Notes: a model not told the origin generated them from the sequence alone. Shown: positions 43,710 through 53,236, numbered from the stretch's first letter. The stretch is 64,000 nucleotides of DNA from Alloyangia pacifica (GCF_003111685.1 NZ_CP022192.1:141292-205291), one strand, 5' to 3'. A program made the numbers and translations.

Positions 43710-43937
43710 TCGGCGGCAGAGCTGAGCTTCATATCGCCGGGGCCGTGCGCCGCGTGTGAATCCGCTTAGGCCTGCCTCGGTCCTGGTGTATCCTTGATCG
43801 ACCGCGCGCCGTCTTTCGGGGGCGCCCGGTCTCTCGGCCTGCGCCTGCGCGCAGCTTGGTTCATTCCAGTATCAAATTTCAGAAGATCGACGCCCGGCCC
43901 CGGCCGCTGCTTGGCATTTTCGAAAAGGAGATTGGAA

Positions 43938-44387
43938 GTGTCTAAAAAGATCCTCGCGGTTGCCTCGGCGGGTGGGCATTGGCAGCAGCTCCAACGGGTC
44001 CGCGACGCCTTCGATGGCGACGAGGTCTTCTTTTTGACCACGCTGCGAGGGCTGCCAGACGATTTCGGCGCCCTGCCTGCGGCGATCATCCCTGACTGCA
44101 ATCAGAACACGCCGCGCGCGGCACTTCGCTGCTTTGCGACCGTCTGCCGCATCGTGCTGCGCGAGCGTCCCGACGTCATTGTCACCACCGGTGCGCTGCC
44201 GGGGCTCATCGCGCTGGTGGCCGGGCGTCTGGTCGGCGCCAAGGGGGTGTGGATCGACAGCGTCGCCAACGCCGAATGCCTATCCACTTCTGGGCGGCTC
44301 GCCCGCCATGTTGCGCATCTTCGGCTGAGCCAGTGGGAGCACGTGGCCCGGGAGGCGCAGGTCGAATACGCAGGGTCCATCCTGTGA
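43938..44387 (+). CDS. Glycosyltransferase subunit, Alg14/PssD type
   Basis: This 149-residue protein starts at a GTG, seven bases after AAGGAG. VASAGGHWQQLQRVRDAF (residues 8-25) is the Alg14/PssD N-terminal signature, and VTTGALPGLIAL is the second conserved segment. These proteins are the membrane-recruiting half of a two-subunit glycosyltransferase; the partner follows immediately with a 4-base overlap (GTGA). In PssDE/EpsEF they transfer a sugar, usually a glucuronic or glucosyl residue, to a lipid-linked exopolysaccharide precursor. Confidence 0.86.
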   Translation: MSKKILAVASAGGHWQQLQRVRDAFDGDEVFFLTTLRGLPDDFGALPAAIIPDCNQNTPRAALRCFATVCRIVLRERPDVIVTTGALPGLIALVAGRLVGAKGVWIDSVANAECLSTSGRLARHVAHLRLSQWEHVAREAQVEYAGSIL

Positions 44388-44869
44388 TCTTCGCCACCGT
44401 CGGGACGCAGCTGCCCTTTCCGCGGCTGATCGATGCGCTCGATGCCATCGCGCCGCGGCTCGCCGAGCCAGTGATCGCCCAGGTGGGCGCCTCGGTCGCG
44501 GGACATTGGGCCAATCTGGACACGCGGCAGACGCTCCCCCCACATGAGTTCAGCGCGCTCTTCGGCGAAGCGCGGGTCGTGGTGTCGCACGCCGGGATCG
44601 GCTCGATCCTCTCGGCCCGGCGCTTCGGAAAGCCGCTGATCCTCTTTCCCCGGCGCGCCGCACTCGGCGAGCACCGCAACGATCACCAGATGGCGACGGT
44701 CCGCCACGTCAAGGGCCTGCGCGGCGTGCACGTGGCCTTCGAACAGGGCGACCTCGAGCGGCTCCTGCTGAGGCCCGGCCTCGATGCGGCCGGCGAGGAC
44801 AGCGCCCCCAGCCCCGAGCATCTGGCGCTGATCGAACGGCTTCACAGCTTCATTCACGACCTGCGCTGA
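44384..44869 (+). CDS. Glycosyltransferase subunit, Alg13/PssE type
   Basis: This is a 161-residue catalytic half of the split glycosyltransferase. It has IFATVGTQLPFPRLIDALD at the N-terminus, VVSHAGIGSILSARRFGKPL for UDP-sugar binding near residue 65, and PRRAALGEHRNDHQ. The start GTG overlaps the PssD-type stop. The 3' end overlaps that of the opposing SGNH gene by 16 bases. The donor sugar cannot be read from sequence. Confidence 0.88.
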   Translation: MIFATVGTQLPFPRLIDALDAIAPRLAEPVIAQVGASVAGHWANLDTRQTLPPHEFSALFGEARVVVSHAGIGSILSARRFGKPLILFPRRAALGEHRNDHQMATVRHVKGLRGVHVAFEQGDLERLLLRPGLDAAGEDSAPSPEHLALIERLHSFIHDLR

Positions 44870-45606
44870 CGCTCGCTGCAGCCGGTTCCCGTGAGCGCTT
44901 GCGCCACGGCCTCGACGATCACCGGGGCTATGAGATGTGCCGCCGTGTCCGGCTCGGGATGCAGCCCGTCCCTCGACAGGCCGCGTGCCGAGGGCGGCAG
45001 GGCCAGCCACCTCGGGTAGAGGTCGATCAACCCCAGGCCCATGTCCTTGGCCAGGGTCCGGTATTGCTGGTAGTGCGCGCGCAGCCGCGGCCGGCTCAGG
45101 CTGCGCAGGCCCTGTGCCGGGCTCATCGTCATCAGCGCGATCGTCGTGGCGGGAGATGCGGCGCGCAGCGCACGGACGAGCGCGACATGCGCCTCCGCCG
45201 AGCCCGCCAGGGAAATCCCCCCGGTCACATCCGCATCGTTGATCGCGAATTCGACAAGCAGCAGGTCCGGTTGCCCGGCGGCGACCTGCGCCACCTGCGT
45301 CAGCCCCCACTCCGACCCCGCGCCGTTTTTCGCGATAACCAAGAGCGCCACGGGATGGCCGATGCACGTGCTCAGCCGGTCCGCCACCTCCCCGGGCCAG
45401 GGCTCTCCCGCGGTCAGGCTGGTGCCGAGCACGGCGAGCCGGATGGGCCGCCCCTCGGGCAGGGCCAGCGCGAAGGGCCGGTCCCCGAGCCGGGGCACGG
45501 GCCGCAGCTCGACTCCCGCCCAGCGGGCCAGCACCAAGCCGGCGCCCAGAAGCCCGAGCGTGACGAGGGTCATGAGCAGAGCGGACCCGGGCCGCGAAGG
45601 CAGCAT
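44854..45606 (-). CDS. SGNH/GDSL-family hydrolase of the exopolysaccharide locus
   Basis: This is a 250-residue protein with an N-terminal hydrophobic signal or anchor (SALLMTLVTLGLLGAGLVLA) and the SGNH blocks: GTSLT (catalytic Ser, near 59), NGAGSEWG (Gly/Asn block) , FAINDADVT and DGLHPE (catalytic Asp-His, near 223). These enzymes remove or move acyl groups. Here it is coupled by a 3-base overlap to an acetyltransferase-like gene, so polysaccharide O-acyl editing in the periplasm is a reasonable reading. Confidence 0.82.
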   Translation of the reverse strand: MLPSRPGSALLMTLVTLGLLGAGLVLARWAGVELRPVPRLGDRPFALALPEGRPIRLAVLGTSLTAGEPWPGEVADRLSTCIGHPVALLVIAKNGAGSEWGLTQVAQVAAGQPDLLLVEFAINDADVTGGISLAGSAEAHVALVRALRAASPATTIALMTMSPAQGLRSLSRPRLRAHYQQYRTLAKDMGLGLIDLYPRWLALPPSARGLSRDGLHPEPDTAAHLIAPVIVEAVAQALTGTGCSERQRRS

Positions 45607-46112
45607 CAGGTCTCCCCGGCCGACGCGAGCCGACTTTCGGTCTCGTCGGCGGAGATGAACCGTCCGAAACGCCCCACGTCGATGTCCGAGCGGACGATCT
45701 GCGCCGGATTGCCCGCGACGATGCTGCGCGGGGGCACGGACTTCGTCACCACTGCGCCCGCCGCCACCACGCTGTTGTCGCCGATCTCGACCCCGGGCAG
45801 GATCAGCGCCCGCCCGCCGATGAAGCAATTCCGGCCCACCCGCGTGTGCAAGTAGAGCCCCCGGGTCATGTCATGGGTCAGGATCCGCGCCTCGAAGGCG
45901 ACGTAGCTGTCCCTGCCGACATGCACACCGATCGGAAAGGTCCGGTCGAACTTGGCCGACAAGGAAAACTGGCAGCTCGGGTCAAGGTCCATCTTCCAGA
46001 CGTGCACCAGATAGGCCCGGCGCAGCGACACCAGCAGATTGCGCAGCGGCGCGAGACGGTTCAGCCCCCGCCGGCGCGCCTTTTTCATCTTCGGAACGCT
46101 TTGATCCACCAT
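45606..46112 (-). CDS. Left-handed beta-helix acyltransferase
   Basis: This is a 168-residue hexapeptide-repeat O-acetyltransferase. The repeat region runs from [18 protein letters not shown] to [20 protein letters not shown] and [20 protein letters not shown]. The catalytic-type His is in the ILTHDM segment. The ATG at 46112 is preferred to a TTG 12 bases upstream. It probably acetylates a sugar of the exopolysaccharide, with the coupled SGNH protein. Confidence 0.82.
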   Translation of the reverse strand: MVDQSVPKMKKARRRGLNRLAPLRNLLVSLRRAYLVHVWKMDLDPSCQFSLSAKFDRTFPIGVHVGRDSYVAFEARILTHDMTRGLYLHTRVGRNCFIGGRALILPGVEIGDNSVVAAGAVVTKSVPPRSIVAGNPAQIVRSDIDVGRFGRFISADETESRLASAGET

Positions 46113-46503
46113 GTAAATCGCCAATCCAATGGGTCATGAATTATCACCGCCTGGGTTTCCAATTCTCCTCCATGCACCTCAAGTGTGATCTGATGGGTGT
46201 AGCAGTTCAATCAACCAAGGCCGCCCAACACCCATTGATTTATTTTTCTGTAACGCTCCATCAATTCACGAAACATATCATAATGATTCGCAATATCGCT
46301 CCTAAAAAATTCGGCCAGGCCGACCAAAAAAACCAGATTTTCCTAACCTCGTTCCAGATGCGCCATTTCTCGCCGAACGCACTCTAATATTGTGGCAATA
46401 AATGCGACAATGTGCCGGGTCTTATGCTAGGCTGCAGAGAGTTCCCCCCTTGGCCAGTACAGTTCCGCGTTAGCCGGGCAATTCGACGAGGTTGGAGCAC
46501 GTG
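46113..46503. other. AT-rich gap with inverted repeat, no gene seen
   Basis: This 391-base stretch is much less GC-rich than its neighbours. It contains ATGGGTGT (46193-46200) matched by ACACCCAT (46228-46235), a 27-base loop apart. I see no convincing coding frame. It probably carries the promoter of the leftward acyltransferase operon and of the small rightward gene. Confidence 0.5.
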
Positions 46504-46701
46504 ATGAGCCTCCTGAACATCCTTCTGTTTGCCTATCTGGCGACCGTCGTCGTCGCGCTCACCCTCACTCACCGCGAGCGCAGGCGGCATGGCCACAGGT
46601 CGTGGCGTCACGCAGTGCTTGGCGACGCCCTGTGTCTGGTATGGCCGCTCGTGGCGGTCGCCATGGCACTTTTCTGGCGGTCGCCAGCCTCGCGGACATA
46701 G
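46504..46701 (+). CDS. Small membrane protein, unknown
   Basis: This is a possible 65-residue protein with two hydrophobic segments (LLNILLFAYLATVVVALTLT and ALCLVWPLVAVAMALFW) separated by a basic His/Arg-rich loop. It is transcribed against the flanking leftward genes. Other in-frame starts exist 3 and 12 bases upstream, and no strong ribosome site decides. I recognise no family. Codon use resembles the neighbours, but the evidence is modest. Confidence 0.45.
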   Translation: MSLLNILLFAYLATVVVALTLTHRERRRHGHRSWRHAVLGDALCLVWPLVAVAMALFWRSPASRT

Positions 46702-46797
46702 CCGCGGGACGCGGTCGCTGGACGCACCCCCCGCCCCCACCTTTCGATGCGTCGATCCGGCGGTGACCCCGCTCTTGGGAAGGCGAAAGGCCGCTCC

Positions 46798-47511
46798 TCA
46801 GTGGCCCGTGCCGGAGCAGACGACGAAGACCGTCGCCAGCATGATCCGCAGATCCGTTTTCAGCGACAGTCCGTTGTTGTAGCCGGTGTCGAACCGCGCG
46901 CGGTCGGCAAAGGACGTTTGGTTCCGTGCCTCGATCTGCCAGAGGCCGGTGATGCCGGGCCGAAGCTCGTAGTAGTCGTTGCCGGGATAGAGCGCGCGCT
47001 GCGTTTCCAGCATGGGACGCGGGCCGACCACGCTCATGTCACCGACGAAGACATTCCAGAACTGCGGCAGCTCGTCGAGCGAGGACTTGCGCAGGAAATG
47101 GCCGAGCTTGGTGATCCGCGGGTCTTGCTTCAGTTTCTGGTCCCGCTCCCATTCCTCTCGCGCTTCGGGGCAGGCCGCGAGGTGCGCATGGAGCAGCTCT
47201 TCCGCGTTCGGCACCATCGAGCGCAGTTTCCACATTCGGAAATGCCGTCCTCCCCGCCCAAGCCGGATCTGGCTGAAGAAAGGGTTGCTCCGATCCGTCG
47301 CAACAAGGAGCACCAAGGGCAGCAGCAGGACAAGGGTCAACGGGGCGGACAGCAGGACCAGCGTCAGATCGAGAACCCGCTTGCCGACGTTCCGATAGAA
47401 CACATGCCCGAGGCTCCCTCCCCGGGCGCCGAAGACCGGGTCGAGCTCAAGGGGTGAGCCGTGGAGGAGGGTGACCCAGTCGAACGTGATGCCAAATCTT
47501 CTAATTTTCAT
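46798..47511 (-). CDS. Undecaprenyl-phosphate sugar phosphotransferase (ExoY type)
   Basis: This 237-residue bacterial sugar transferase starts exopolysaccharide assembly by moving a sugar-1-phosphate to the lipid carrier. There is one membrane helix (LDLTLVLLSAPLTLVLLLPLV). The catalytic domain has FFSQIRLGRGGRHFRMWKLR, SLDELPQFWNVFVGDMSVVGPRP and LRPGITGLWQI. The ATG at 47511 is preferred over TTG at 47535. It is short like ExoY and lacks the four extra helices of WbaP. It stands alone between two AT-rich gaps. Confidence 0.92.
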   Translation of the reverse strand: MKIRRFGITFDWVTLLHGSPLELDPVFGARGGSLGHVFYRNVGKRVLDLTLVLLSAPLTLVLLLPLVLLVATDRSNPFFSQIRLGRGGRHFRMWKLRSMVPNAEELLHAHLAACPEAREEWERDQKLKQDPRITKLGHFLRKSSLDELPQFWNVFVGDMSVVGPRPMLETQRALYPGNDYYELRPGITGLWQIEARNQTSFADRARFDTGYNNGLSLKTDLRIMLATVFVVCSGTGH

Positions 47512-47926
47512 ATTGGTCCCCCAGAGGATTTCCAATTCAGACGCGGATTACGCGCCGGAAATCATAGATTTCAGGATGAAAAGCAGAGATCGCTATCGAA
47601 ATATTTCACGGGATATTTCACACGGTCCGGGCAATATGCCGCGCGCAGCGCGAGAGACTTGCCCTTCGTCACCACGTTGACGAAGCACCATATATGCATG
47701 AAATTTACGTCGGCGGTCCGCAGAAAGGGTGTCGCAGATCCCGGCTCCGCCGATTCCTTATAATTAATTCATTGCGCGCCAATTTGCACGTCTAGGTCGA
47801 TCTTCCTGCGGGATTTCGCCCATGGCGGTTGCGGCGTGCAGTGCCTTGTCGGGAAATGCCAATCTACCGCGCAGTCCGAGGACAATTGCGGCGCGCGTCG
47901 TGCGCTCCAGCCAGATCACCGAAACG
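47512..47926. other. Intergenic gap upstream of the ExoY-type gene
   Basis: This 415-base stretch of mixed composition, with an AT-rich middle (for example CTTATAATTAATTC near 47758), has no coding frame I can support. It separates the ExoY-type gene from the pyruvyltransferase operon and presumably holds the ExoY promoter. Confidence 0.5.
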
Positions 47927-49186
47927 TTACGCCTCGATATCCGGCTCGGGCGCGCGCCCCGGCGCCGCGACGCGGCGGTCTGGCACGGAAAGCACCCCTG
48001 CCAGAAAGTTCCGGTAGAGATCGAGCCGCCGCAGCGCCTCGTGGTTGGCGCTCTCGATCTGCGCGGCGAGTTGGACCCGTTTGTCGAAGCCGTCGAGGAT
48101 CAGCGCCTCGACCTCGGCACTGCTTGCGGTGCGGCAATCGGCGACATGCCCATAGCCGAGCGTGCCGAACAGGCCGAGGAACTTGCGGCTGTAGGCCATG
48201 GGCAGCACCGGCACACCCGAGGAAAAGGCGGCGATGCAGGCATGCATCCGCGCCCCGAAGACATAATCCATGGCCGAGATCACGCTCTTTGCCTCGCTGG
48301 GCCCGGGCGCCGGTGGCTCGACGATCACTGCCGGAAATTCCGCGCCGAGCTGCTCGCAGGCGCGCTGGTCGTCCTCTCCCGCGCCCGAGGCGCTGTCGAT
48401 GATCACATGTCCGATGAGGTGCACCACGCAGTCGTCCCGCTCCGAGAACTCCCGGATGAGGCGCCGCAGCAGTGTCGGGTAGTCCATCTTCAGGCCGAAC
48501 TCGTTCTTGCCGGTGTAGCCGCCCGCGAAGAGCAGACCCGAGACATTGATCCCGACATGGATCTTCCCGTCGACCTCATGTGCCTTGGCGCGCGGCGCAT
48601 ACGGCAGGTGAAAGGCGACGTCCGTGGCCTCGATCAGGGTGATGCGATCGTCCCCGAAGCTCCGCACATACTCCGAGGACAGCGCATCGCGCGCGCAGAC
48701 AAAGGCGGCGCGGCGCAGGATCCAGGCAGCGGCGCGCCGGGCCCAGACGCGATTGAACGGGCCGATGGTCTGGGGCGCAAAGCCGAGCGGCGTGCCGGTG
48801 CCGGTCACCGCTGCCTGGGCGGCGAGCTGCATCACGAAGCGCTTGGGGCCGTAGATGTCGGTGAAGCTGTCGCCGCCGCAGATGTCGAGCACCAGATCGC
48901 AGCGCCGGGCCATCGCCCGCAGCCCGTCGCGGCGCAGGATGAAGCCGCGGGACAGCGGGTGATAGCGCAGGTTCGGCCGCTCGATGTAGACCGGGTGCGG
49001 CTCGTGCCAGGCGGTCAGCTCGAAGCGGATGCCCCGTCCGAGCGTCGCCGCCACCTCCTCGAGAATGCGGATGTCGGAGAGGGTCAGTGCGCCGATCCCT
49101 AGGTTCGACGAAGTGACCGTGTGCCCCAGAAGGCCGATGACCAGTTCCCCTCCCGGGTCGCGCGGCATGGGGCTCATGCGCGTCAT
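47927..49186 (-). CDS. Polysaccharide pyruvyl transferase family protein
   Basis: This is a 419-residue protein of the CsaB/WcaK polysaccharide pyruvyltransferase family. Conserved segments are GLLGHTVTSSNLGIGALTLS (N-terminal), DICGGDSFTDIYG near 115, GFAPQTIGPF and GARMHACIAAFSSGVPVLP near the C-terminus (the His/Ser region that binds the donor). It would add a ketal pyruvate from phosphoenolpyruvate to a sugar, making the polymer acidic. The ATG overlaps the sulfotransferase stop. An FrhB-like protein, often paired with this family, is in the same locus. Confidence 0.85.
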   Translation of the reverse strand: MTRMSPMPRDPGGELVIGLLGHTVTSSNLGIGALTLSDIRILEEVAATLGRGIRFELTAWHEPHPVYIERPNLRYHPLSRGFILRRDGLRAMARRCDLVLDICGGDSFTDIYGPKRFVMQLAAQAAVTGTGTPLGFAPQTIGPFNRVWARRAAAWILRRAAFVCARDALSSEYVRSFGDDRITLIEATDVAFHLPYAPRAKAHEVDGKIHVGINVSGLLFAGGYTGKNEFGLKMDYPTLLRRLIREFSERDDCVVHLIGHVIIDSASGAGEDDQRACEQLGAEFPAVIVEPPAPGPSEAKSVISAMDYVFGARMHACIAAFSSGVPVLPMAYSRKFLGLFGTLGYGHVADCRTASSAEVEALILDGFDKRVQLAAQIESANHEALRRLDLYRNFLAGVLSVPDRRVAAPGRAPEPDIEA

Positions 49187-50202
49187 GCCCCGCTCGAATT
49201 CAACGTGGTGGCCGCGCGTGACGCGCCCTGCCCCTCCGGATCCGGCGCGAAATGGGTGTCCGACCCGGTCATCGAGACGCCCTCGTAACGCGACAGGCCC
49301 GGCGTCGGCCCGATCATCTCGAGCAGCCGCTGGTTGCTTTCGGCAAAGGCGCCAGCGTAGCGGCGGCGCACCACCTCGAGCACCGGTCGGCGGCCCGCCG
49401 CGTAGCGCCGCCACGGCGGCAGCTGGAAGAGCTTCGACGTGCCCCGGTGCAGCCAATGCCCGGCGGCGCCGAGATCCACCAATGTCGCGGTCGAGGTCGG
49501 TCCGCTGCGCAGCAGGTTCACCACACGCAGGGCGCCGACCGCTGCCTCGGGGGCGCTGGCGCCGACCCGCGCGCGGTTGACCTGCCGTGGCCCGGCGATG
49601 CCGCTGAACTCGGCCACCTGGGTCGCCACGGCCATGGGGTCGGCGGCCAGCGCCTCGTTGGCAACCACCAGCACATTGCCCGCCCCGAAGAGCCGCCGGT
49701 ATTCCGCCACCAGGCGGTCGTATTGAAAGTGCCTGTGATCGAAGGCGCCGTAGCCCGGCTCGACCCGGGCGTCGAAGAAGTCCTGCGGCGACAGGGTTCC
49801 GGCGCGGCGCAGGTATTGCATGTAGGTCGAGACGATGGCGGCGAGCTGCTCGCGGATGGTGATGAGGATGCGCGCCCGCGGGAAACAGATCTTCAGCCGC
49901 TCGGCGCAGAGCAGGCAGTCGCGCGCGCCAAAGAACGGGTTGCCCGAGAGGATCTCGGACGAGAGCATCGGCACACAGCCCACCGGCACCTGCGCGAGCG
50001 GGCCGGCGACGCGGGCGGCGACCTCTTCGGGATCGAAGGCCAGCGGGTAGGGCCGGACCAGCGTCTCGAAGATCTCGCGGTGGTCCAGCAGTTGGACATA
50101 GCCGTTCTCGGGCACGAAGAGCGTCCGCTGGAGCCAGGTCGTCCCGGTCTTGTGGTAGCCGATGTGGATGAGACGCGGTCCCGCCGCGTTGGCACTATCC
50201 AT
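49183..50202 (-). CDS. PAPS-dependent sulfotransferase
   Basis: This is a 339-residue sulfotransferase. The 5'-phosphosulfate-binding loop HIGYHKTGTTWLQRTLF is at residues 13-29, and the 3'-phosphate-binding region is ILITIREQLAAIVSTYMQYL near 115. It probably sulfates a sugar of the secreted polysaccharide using PAPS, a modification frequent in marine bacteria. It overlaps the flippase gene by 8 bases upstream and the pyruvyltransferase gene by 4 bases downstream. Confidence 0.86.
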   Translation of the reverse strand: MDSANAAGPRLIHIGYHKTGTTWLQRTLFVPENGYVQLLDHREIFETLVRPYPLAFDPEEVAARVAGPLAQVPVGCVPMLSSEILSGNPFFGARDCLLCAERLKICFPRARILITIREQLAAIVSTYMQYLRRAGTLSPQDFFDARVEPGYGAFDHRHFQYDRLVAEYRRLFGAGNVLVVANEALAADPMAVATQVAEFSGIAGPRQVNRARVGASAPEAAVGALRVVNLLRSGPTSTATLVDLGAAGHWLHRGTSKLFQLPPWRRYAAGRRPVLEVVRRRYAGAFAESNQRLLEMIGPTPGLSRYEGVSMTGSDTHFAPDPEGQGASRAATTLNSSGA

Positions 50203-51643
50203 TCGCGGGGCCTCTCTTTGCGGAGGGGGCAGCGCTCCGCTTCAGCCTCAGCGACAGGAAGCGCAGTGCCTCCTGCATGGTCATCGCGCTGCACAGCAGG
50301 GCGACGAGCAGCAAGAGGCTCCGAAGGCTGAAGACGTGGGCAGGATCCGACGGGACCGGCGCGATCTCGGTGACCAGGACCAGCAGGGCGAAGCTTGCCC
50401 CGGCGAGGACGAGCGGCCAGATCATCACCCCGGCCTTCAGGCCGACCCGGTGCCGGACCAGCGCGATCGAGGTGAGGCCGGAGAGCACTTCGCCGACGAT
50501 CGAGATAAGCACGATCTGCCGCAGATCGGCCTCGAGCCAGAGCGCCGCCGCCATCGCGACCGGCAGCACGCTGACCCGCACCAGGCTGGCGAGCATCGGA
50601 TTGCTGGTCTGGCCGGTCGCCACCGCAATGGTCGAAGGGCCGGAGCGGGCAACGCGCAGCCCCTGGGCGATGCAGAGCAGCACCAGCAGGTCGACGGCCG
50701 CCGCGAACTTCGCGCCGAAGAGCATCACGAAGACCCAAGGCCCGATGATCGACATGACGACCGCAAAGGCCAGCCCCGCCAGCAGCGGCACCTGCAGCGA
50801 GACCTGCACCACCTCCTGAAAGCCGCTGCCCGCGTTTCGCCGCTCGGAAAGCAGCGGCAGCATCAGGGTCTGCAGCGTCTTGCCGATGATCAGCGTCGGG
50901 GTGAGCGCCAGCGTCAGAGCGGCGCTGAACCAGCCCAGCTCGGCCAGCCCCATCCGGTTCGCGACGATCAGGCGCTCGCCGTTCATCACCACGAACATCA
51001 GCGCCCCGTTGATCATCAGCGGCAGGCCGAAGCCGACGATGCGCAGCATCAGCTCCCGGTCGAAGACGGCGCCGTAGCGGCGCTCGGCATAGACGTGCGA
51101 CAGCAGAACCATCAGCGCGTGTTGGATCAGGATCGACAGCATCATCGCCCGGTAGTCCCGCAGCCAGTAGGCCAGCGGCACCACGGCAAGACAGGCGACA
51201 AGCTGCGCCACCAGCGGCGTCATGACGATACCGCGGAACTCCCGCCGCCGCTGCACGCGGAAGATGTCGAGATGCCGGAAGCCACGCATCATTGGCACCA
51301 GCGCCAGCGTCTTGAAGGCCGGCAGCGCCTCGGGCGCCTTGAAGAAGTCGGCCAGCAGCGGCGCCAGCAGAAAGAGCAGCAGCGCCAGCCCCATGCCGCG
51401 GGCGATCTCGAGCAGGTGCATCGTGTTCTCGAGCCGGGGATCGTCGCCATCTTCGGCCTGCACCAGCATCCGGTCACCGGCCATGTTCGAGGCCAGCTCC
51501 AGCACCGCGACGATGATCGCGAAGGTCATCGCCACCCCGTAATCCTCGAGCGGCAGCAGCCGGGCGAGGAAGACGTTGCGCACGAAGAGAAACAGCGCGC
51601 CGAGCGCGTTGCCGCCAAAGATGAAGAGGCCGCTGCGGATCAT
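50195..51643 (-). CDS. Polysaccharide flippase (Wzx/MATE-like)
   Basis: This 482-residue membrane protein with about 12-14 hydrophobic segments carries lipid-linked repeat units across the inner membrane. LFLFVRNVFLARLLPLEDYG at the N-terminus is typical of the polysaccharide-transport family. GGAGGG precedes the ATG at 51643; a longer frame to 51673 is not needed. A GT2 gene lies 48 bases upstream. Confidence 0.9.
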   Translation of the reverse strand: MIRSGLFIFGGNALGALFLFVRNVFLARLLPLEDYGVAMTFAIIVAVLELASNMAGDRMLVQAEDGDDPRLENTMHLLEIARGMGLALLLFLLAPLLADFFKAPEALPAFKTLALVPMMRGFRHLDIFRVQRRREFRGIVMTPLVAQLVACLAVVPLAYWLRDYRAMMLSILIQHALMVLLSHVYAERRYGAVFDRELMLRIVGFGLPLMINGALMFVVMNGERLIVANRMGLAELGWFSAALTLALTPTLIIGKTLQTLMLPLLSERRNAGSGFQEVVQVSLQVPLLAGLAFAVVMSIIGPWVFVMLFGAKFAAAVDLLVLLCIAQGLRVARSGPSTIAVATGQTSNPMLASLVRVSVLPVAMAAALWLEADLRQIVLISIVGEVLSGLTSIALVRHRVGLKAGVMIWPLVLAGASFALLVLVTEIAPVPSDPAHVFSLRSLLLLVALLCSAMTMQEALRFLSLRLKRSAAPSAKRGPANG

Positions 51644-51691
51644 TGCGACCCTCCGCCGATGGGCGCGCGGCAAGACGGGATTCCGGTCCTC

Positions 51692-52579
51692 TCACGCTTC
51701 ATCGAGCGGCCTCCCCATGGCTTGCCGCAGCATCCAGCCCGCGCGGACAAAGCGCAGCCGGAAGAGGGTCGAGGCCGCCCGCCTCCTCTCTGCCGCCGAG
51801 CCGAGCCGCGGCGAAAACAGCACCTTGGGCAGATGTCCGAAGGGCGAAAGCGTGACCAGTGCCGCGCGTGCGATCCATGGCAGGCGGGCGGCCTGTCCGG
51901 GGTGGGCCAAGGCAAAGCTCTCGCGGGTGAGCCGCAGCCACTTCCTGCGCAGCGCCGGCCAGTCGGAGCGGCTGGGGTGGGCGACCACGAGATCGGGCGC
52001 ATAGTCGATCCGGTAGCCCTTGGCGCGCGCGCGGTGACACCAGTCCTTGTCCTCGGCGAGCCCGTGGGTCAGTGGCCCGGTGTCCTCATAGATTTGTCTC
52101 CAGGTCAGCAGGTTGGCGGTCACGGCAAACCCGTGGTGCCGGACGTAGTCCTCCTGCCGGAAGGCAAAGACCGACTCGAAGGCCTGCGCCCCGCTGCGCG
52201 GCGGCGGGGTTTCGTCGAAAATCCGCACGGCCCCGCCGACGATCTGTGCCGCCTCGATGCGGCGGAAGGCGACGGCCAGCCAATCCTCGGCAGGGACGCA
52301 GTCGGCGTCGAGAAAGAACAGCCGCGGTGCGCGGCTTTCGGCCACGCCGCGATTGCGCGCGGTGGCCGCGCCGCGCCCGGGCTCGGTGACGAAGCGCACC
52401 TCGGGATGGCGCGCGGCCAGCGCCTCGAGGCTCTCGCTCGAGCCGTTGTCGATCACCAGCACTTCGACCGGCAGCGGGCGCGGGTTTTGCTCGAGCGCCG
52501 CGAGGCAGCGCGCAAGGCGGTCCAGGTCGTTGTAATGGGGGATGATGACCGCCGCGGCCGGGCTCTTCGGAGGGCTCAT
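51692..52579 (-). CDS. Family 2 glycosyltransferase
   Basis: This is a 295-residue GT-A fold transferase. It has AAAVIIPHYNDLDRLARCL at the N-terminus, VIDNGSSESLEAL, LFFLDADCVPAEDWL (the DXD-type Asp pair near 93) and the later acidic segment LAEDKDWCHRARAKGY. It adds one sugar to the lipid-linked precursor; the donor is unknown. The start overlaps the upstream acyltransferase stop (ATGA). Confidence 0.9.
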   Translation of the reverse strand: MSPPKSPAAAVIIPHYNDLDRLARCLAALEQNPRPLPVEVLVIDNGSSESLEALAARHPEVRFVTEPGRGAATARNRGVAESRAPRLFFLDADCVPAEDWLAVAFRRIEAAQIVGGAVRIFDETPPPRSGAQAFESVFAFRQEDYVRHHGFAVTANLLTWRQIYEDTGPLTHGLAEDKDWCHRARAKGYRIDYAPDLVVAHPSRSDWPALRRKWLRLTRESFALAHPGQAARLPWIARAALVTLSPFGHLPKVLFSPRLGSAAERRRAASTLFRLRFVRAGWMLRQAMGRPLDEA

Positions 52580-53208
52580 CCGGTGTTCCTCTCGTCCTGC
52601 GCCGCGCCGCCTTCAGACGGCTCCTCGATGACCTTGAGATCCGCCATTTTCACCGGCCATGGCGGCCTGCGCTGACCCACGACCCGCGCGGGCGCGCCCG
52701 CGATGATCGAGAAGGGCGGAAAGCGGCCCCGCACCACGCTGCCCGCGCCGACCACGCAACCATCGCCGATCTCGGAGCCCGCCAGCACCGTCACCCCGCT
52801 GCCCAGCCAGACATCGCGCCCGATGACGACATCGCGCTCTTCCATCTCCTGATCGGTCACCGGCTGGCCGTCGTTGAAGCGGTAGCTCGCCGCCGTGACC
52901 ATGACGTTCGGGCCAAAGAGCGCGTTCTCGCCGACGATGATCGCCCCGGTCGAGGGCCCGGCCCAGAGAATGCAGCCGCCGTTCACATGCACCCCGTCGC
53001 CGAGCCGTATCCGCTCCGGCTCGGAAAACCAGGCCGTGGGCGAGATCGTCACCCCCCTGCCCCGGTGGATGCGGCGCAGCGGCGCCACGTGGCTGTAATT
53101 GTAGAAGTTCATCACCCTGAGCATGTGCAGGTAGGCGCGCGGGTCGATCACCGCGCCGAGCAATCTGAGGAACCGGCGAAAGCGGGACATCGCATTCTTC
53201 TTCGGCAT
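52576..53208 (-). CDS. Hexapeptide acyltransferase (WcaF/LbH type)
   Basis: This is a 210-residue left-handed beta-helix transferase. Repeats run from GRGVTISPTAWFSEPERI through IIVGENALFGPNVMVTAA, RDVWLGSGVTVLAGSEIGDG and GAGSVVRGRFPPFSIIAGAP. It is the second acyltransferase in the locus and probably O-acetylates another sugar. An internal ATG at residue 7 is an alternative start. Confidence 0.86.
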   Translation of the reverse strand: MPKKNAMSRFRRFLRLLGAVIDPRAYLHMLRVMNFYNYSHVAPLRRIHRGRGVTISPTAWFSEPERIRLGDGVHVNGGCILWAGPSTGAIIVGENALFGPNVMVTAASYRFNDGQPVTDQEMEERDVVIGRDVWLGSGVTVLAGSEIGDGCVVGAGSVVRGRFPPFSIIAGAPARVVGQRRPPWPVKMADLKVIEEPSEGGAAQDERNTG

Positions 53209-53236
53209 GAAACGTCGCCCCCAAGAATAATTCTAT

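Noticed and set aside
50162..52675. An 837-codon plus-strand frame across flippase and GT2 genes
   Set aside because: Gln/Arg/His-rich shadow of three well-supported leftward genes; no motif seen. The same holds for 55373-57895 and 10914-13190.
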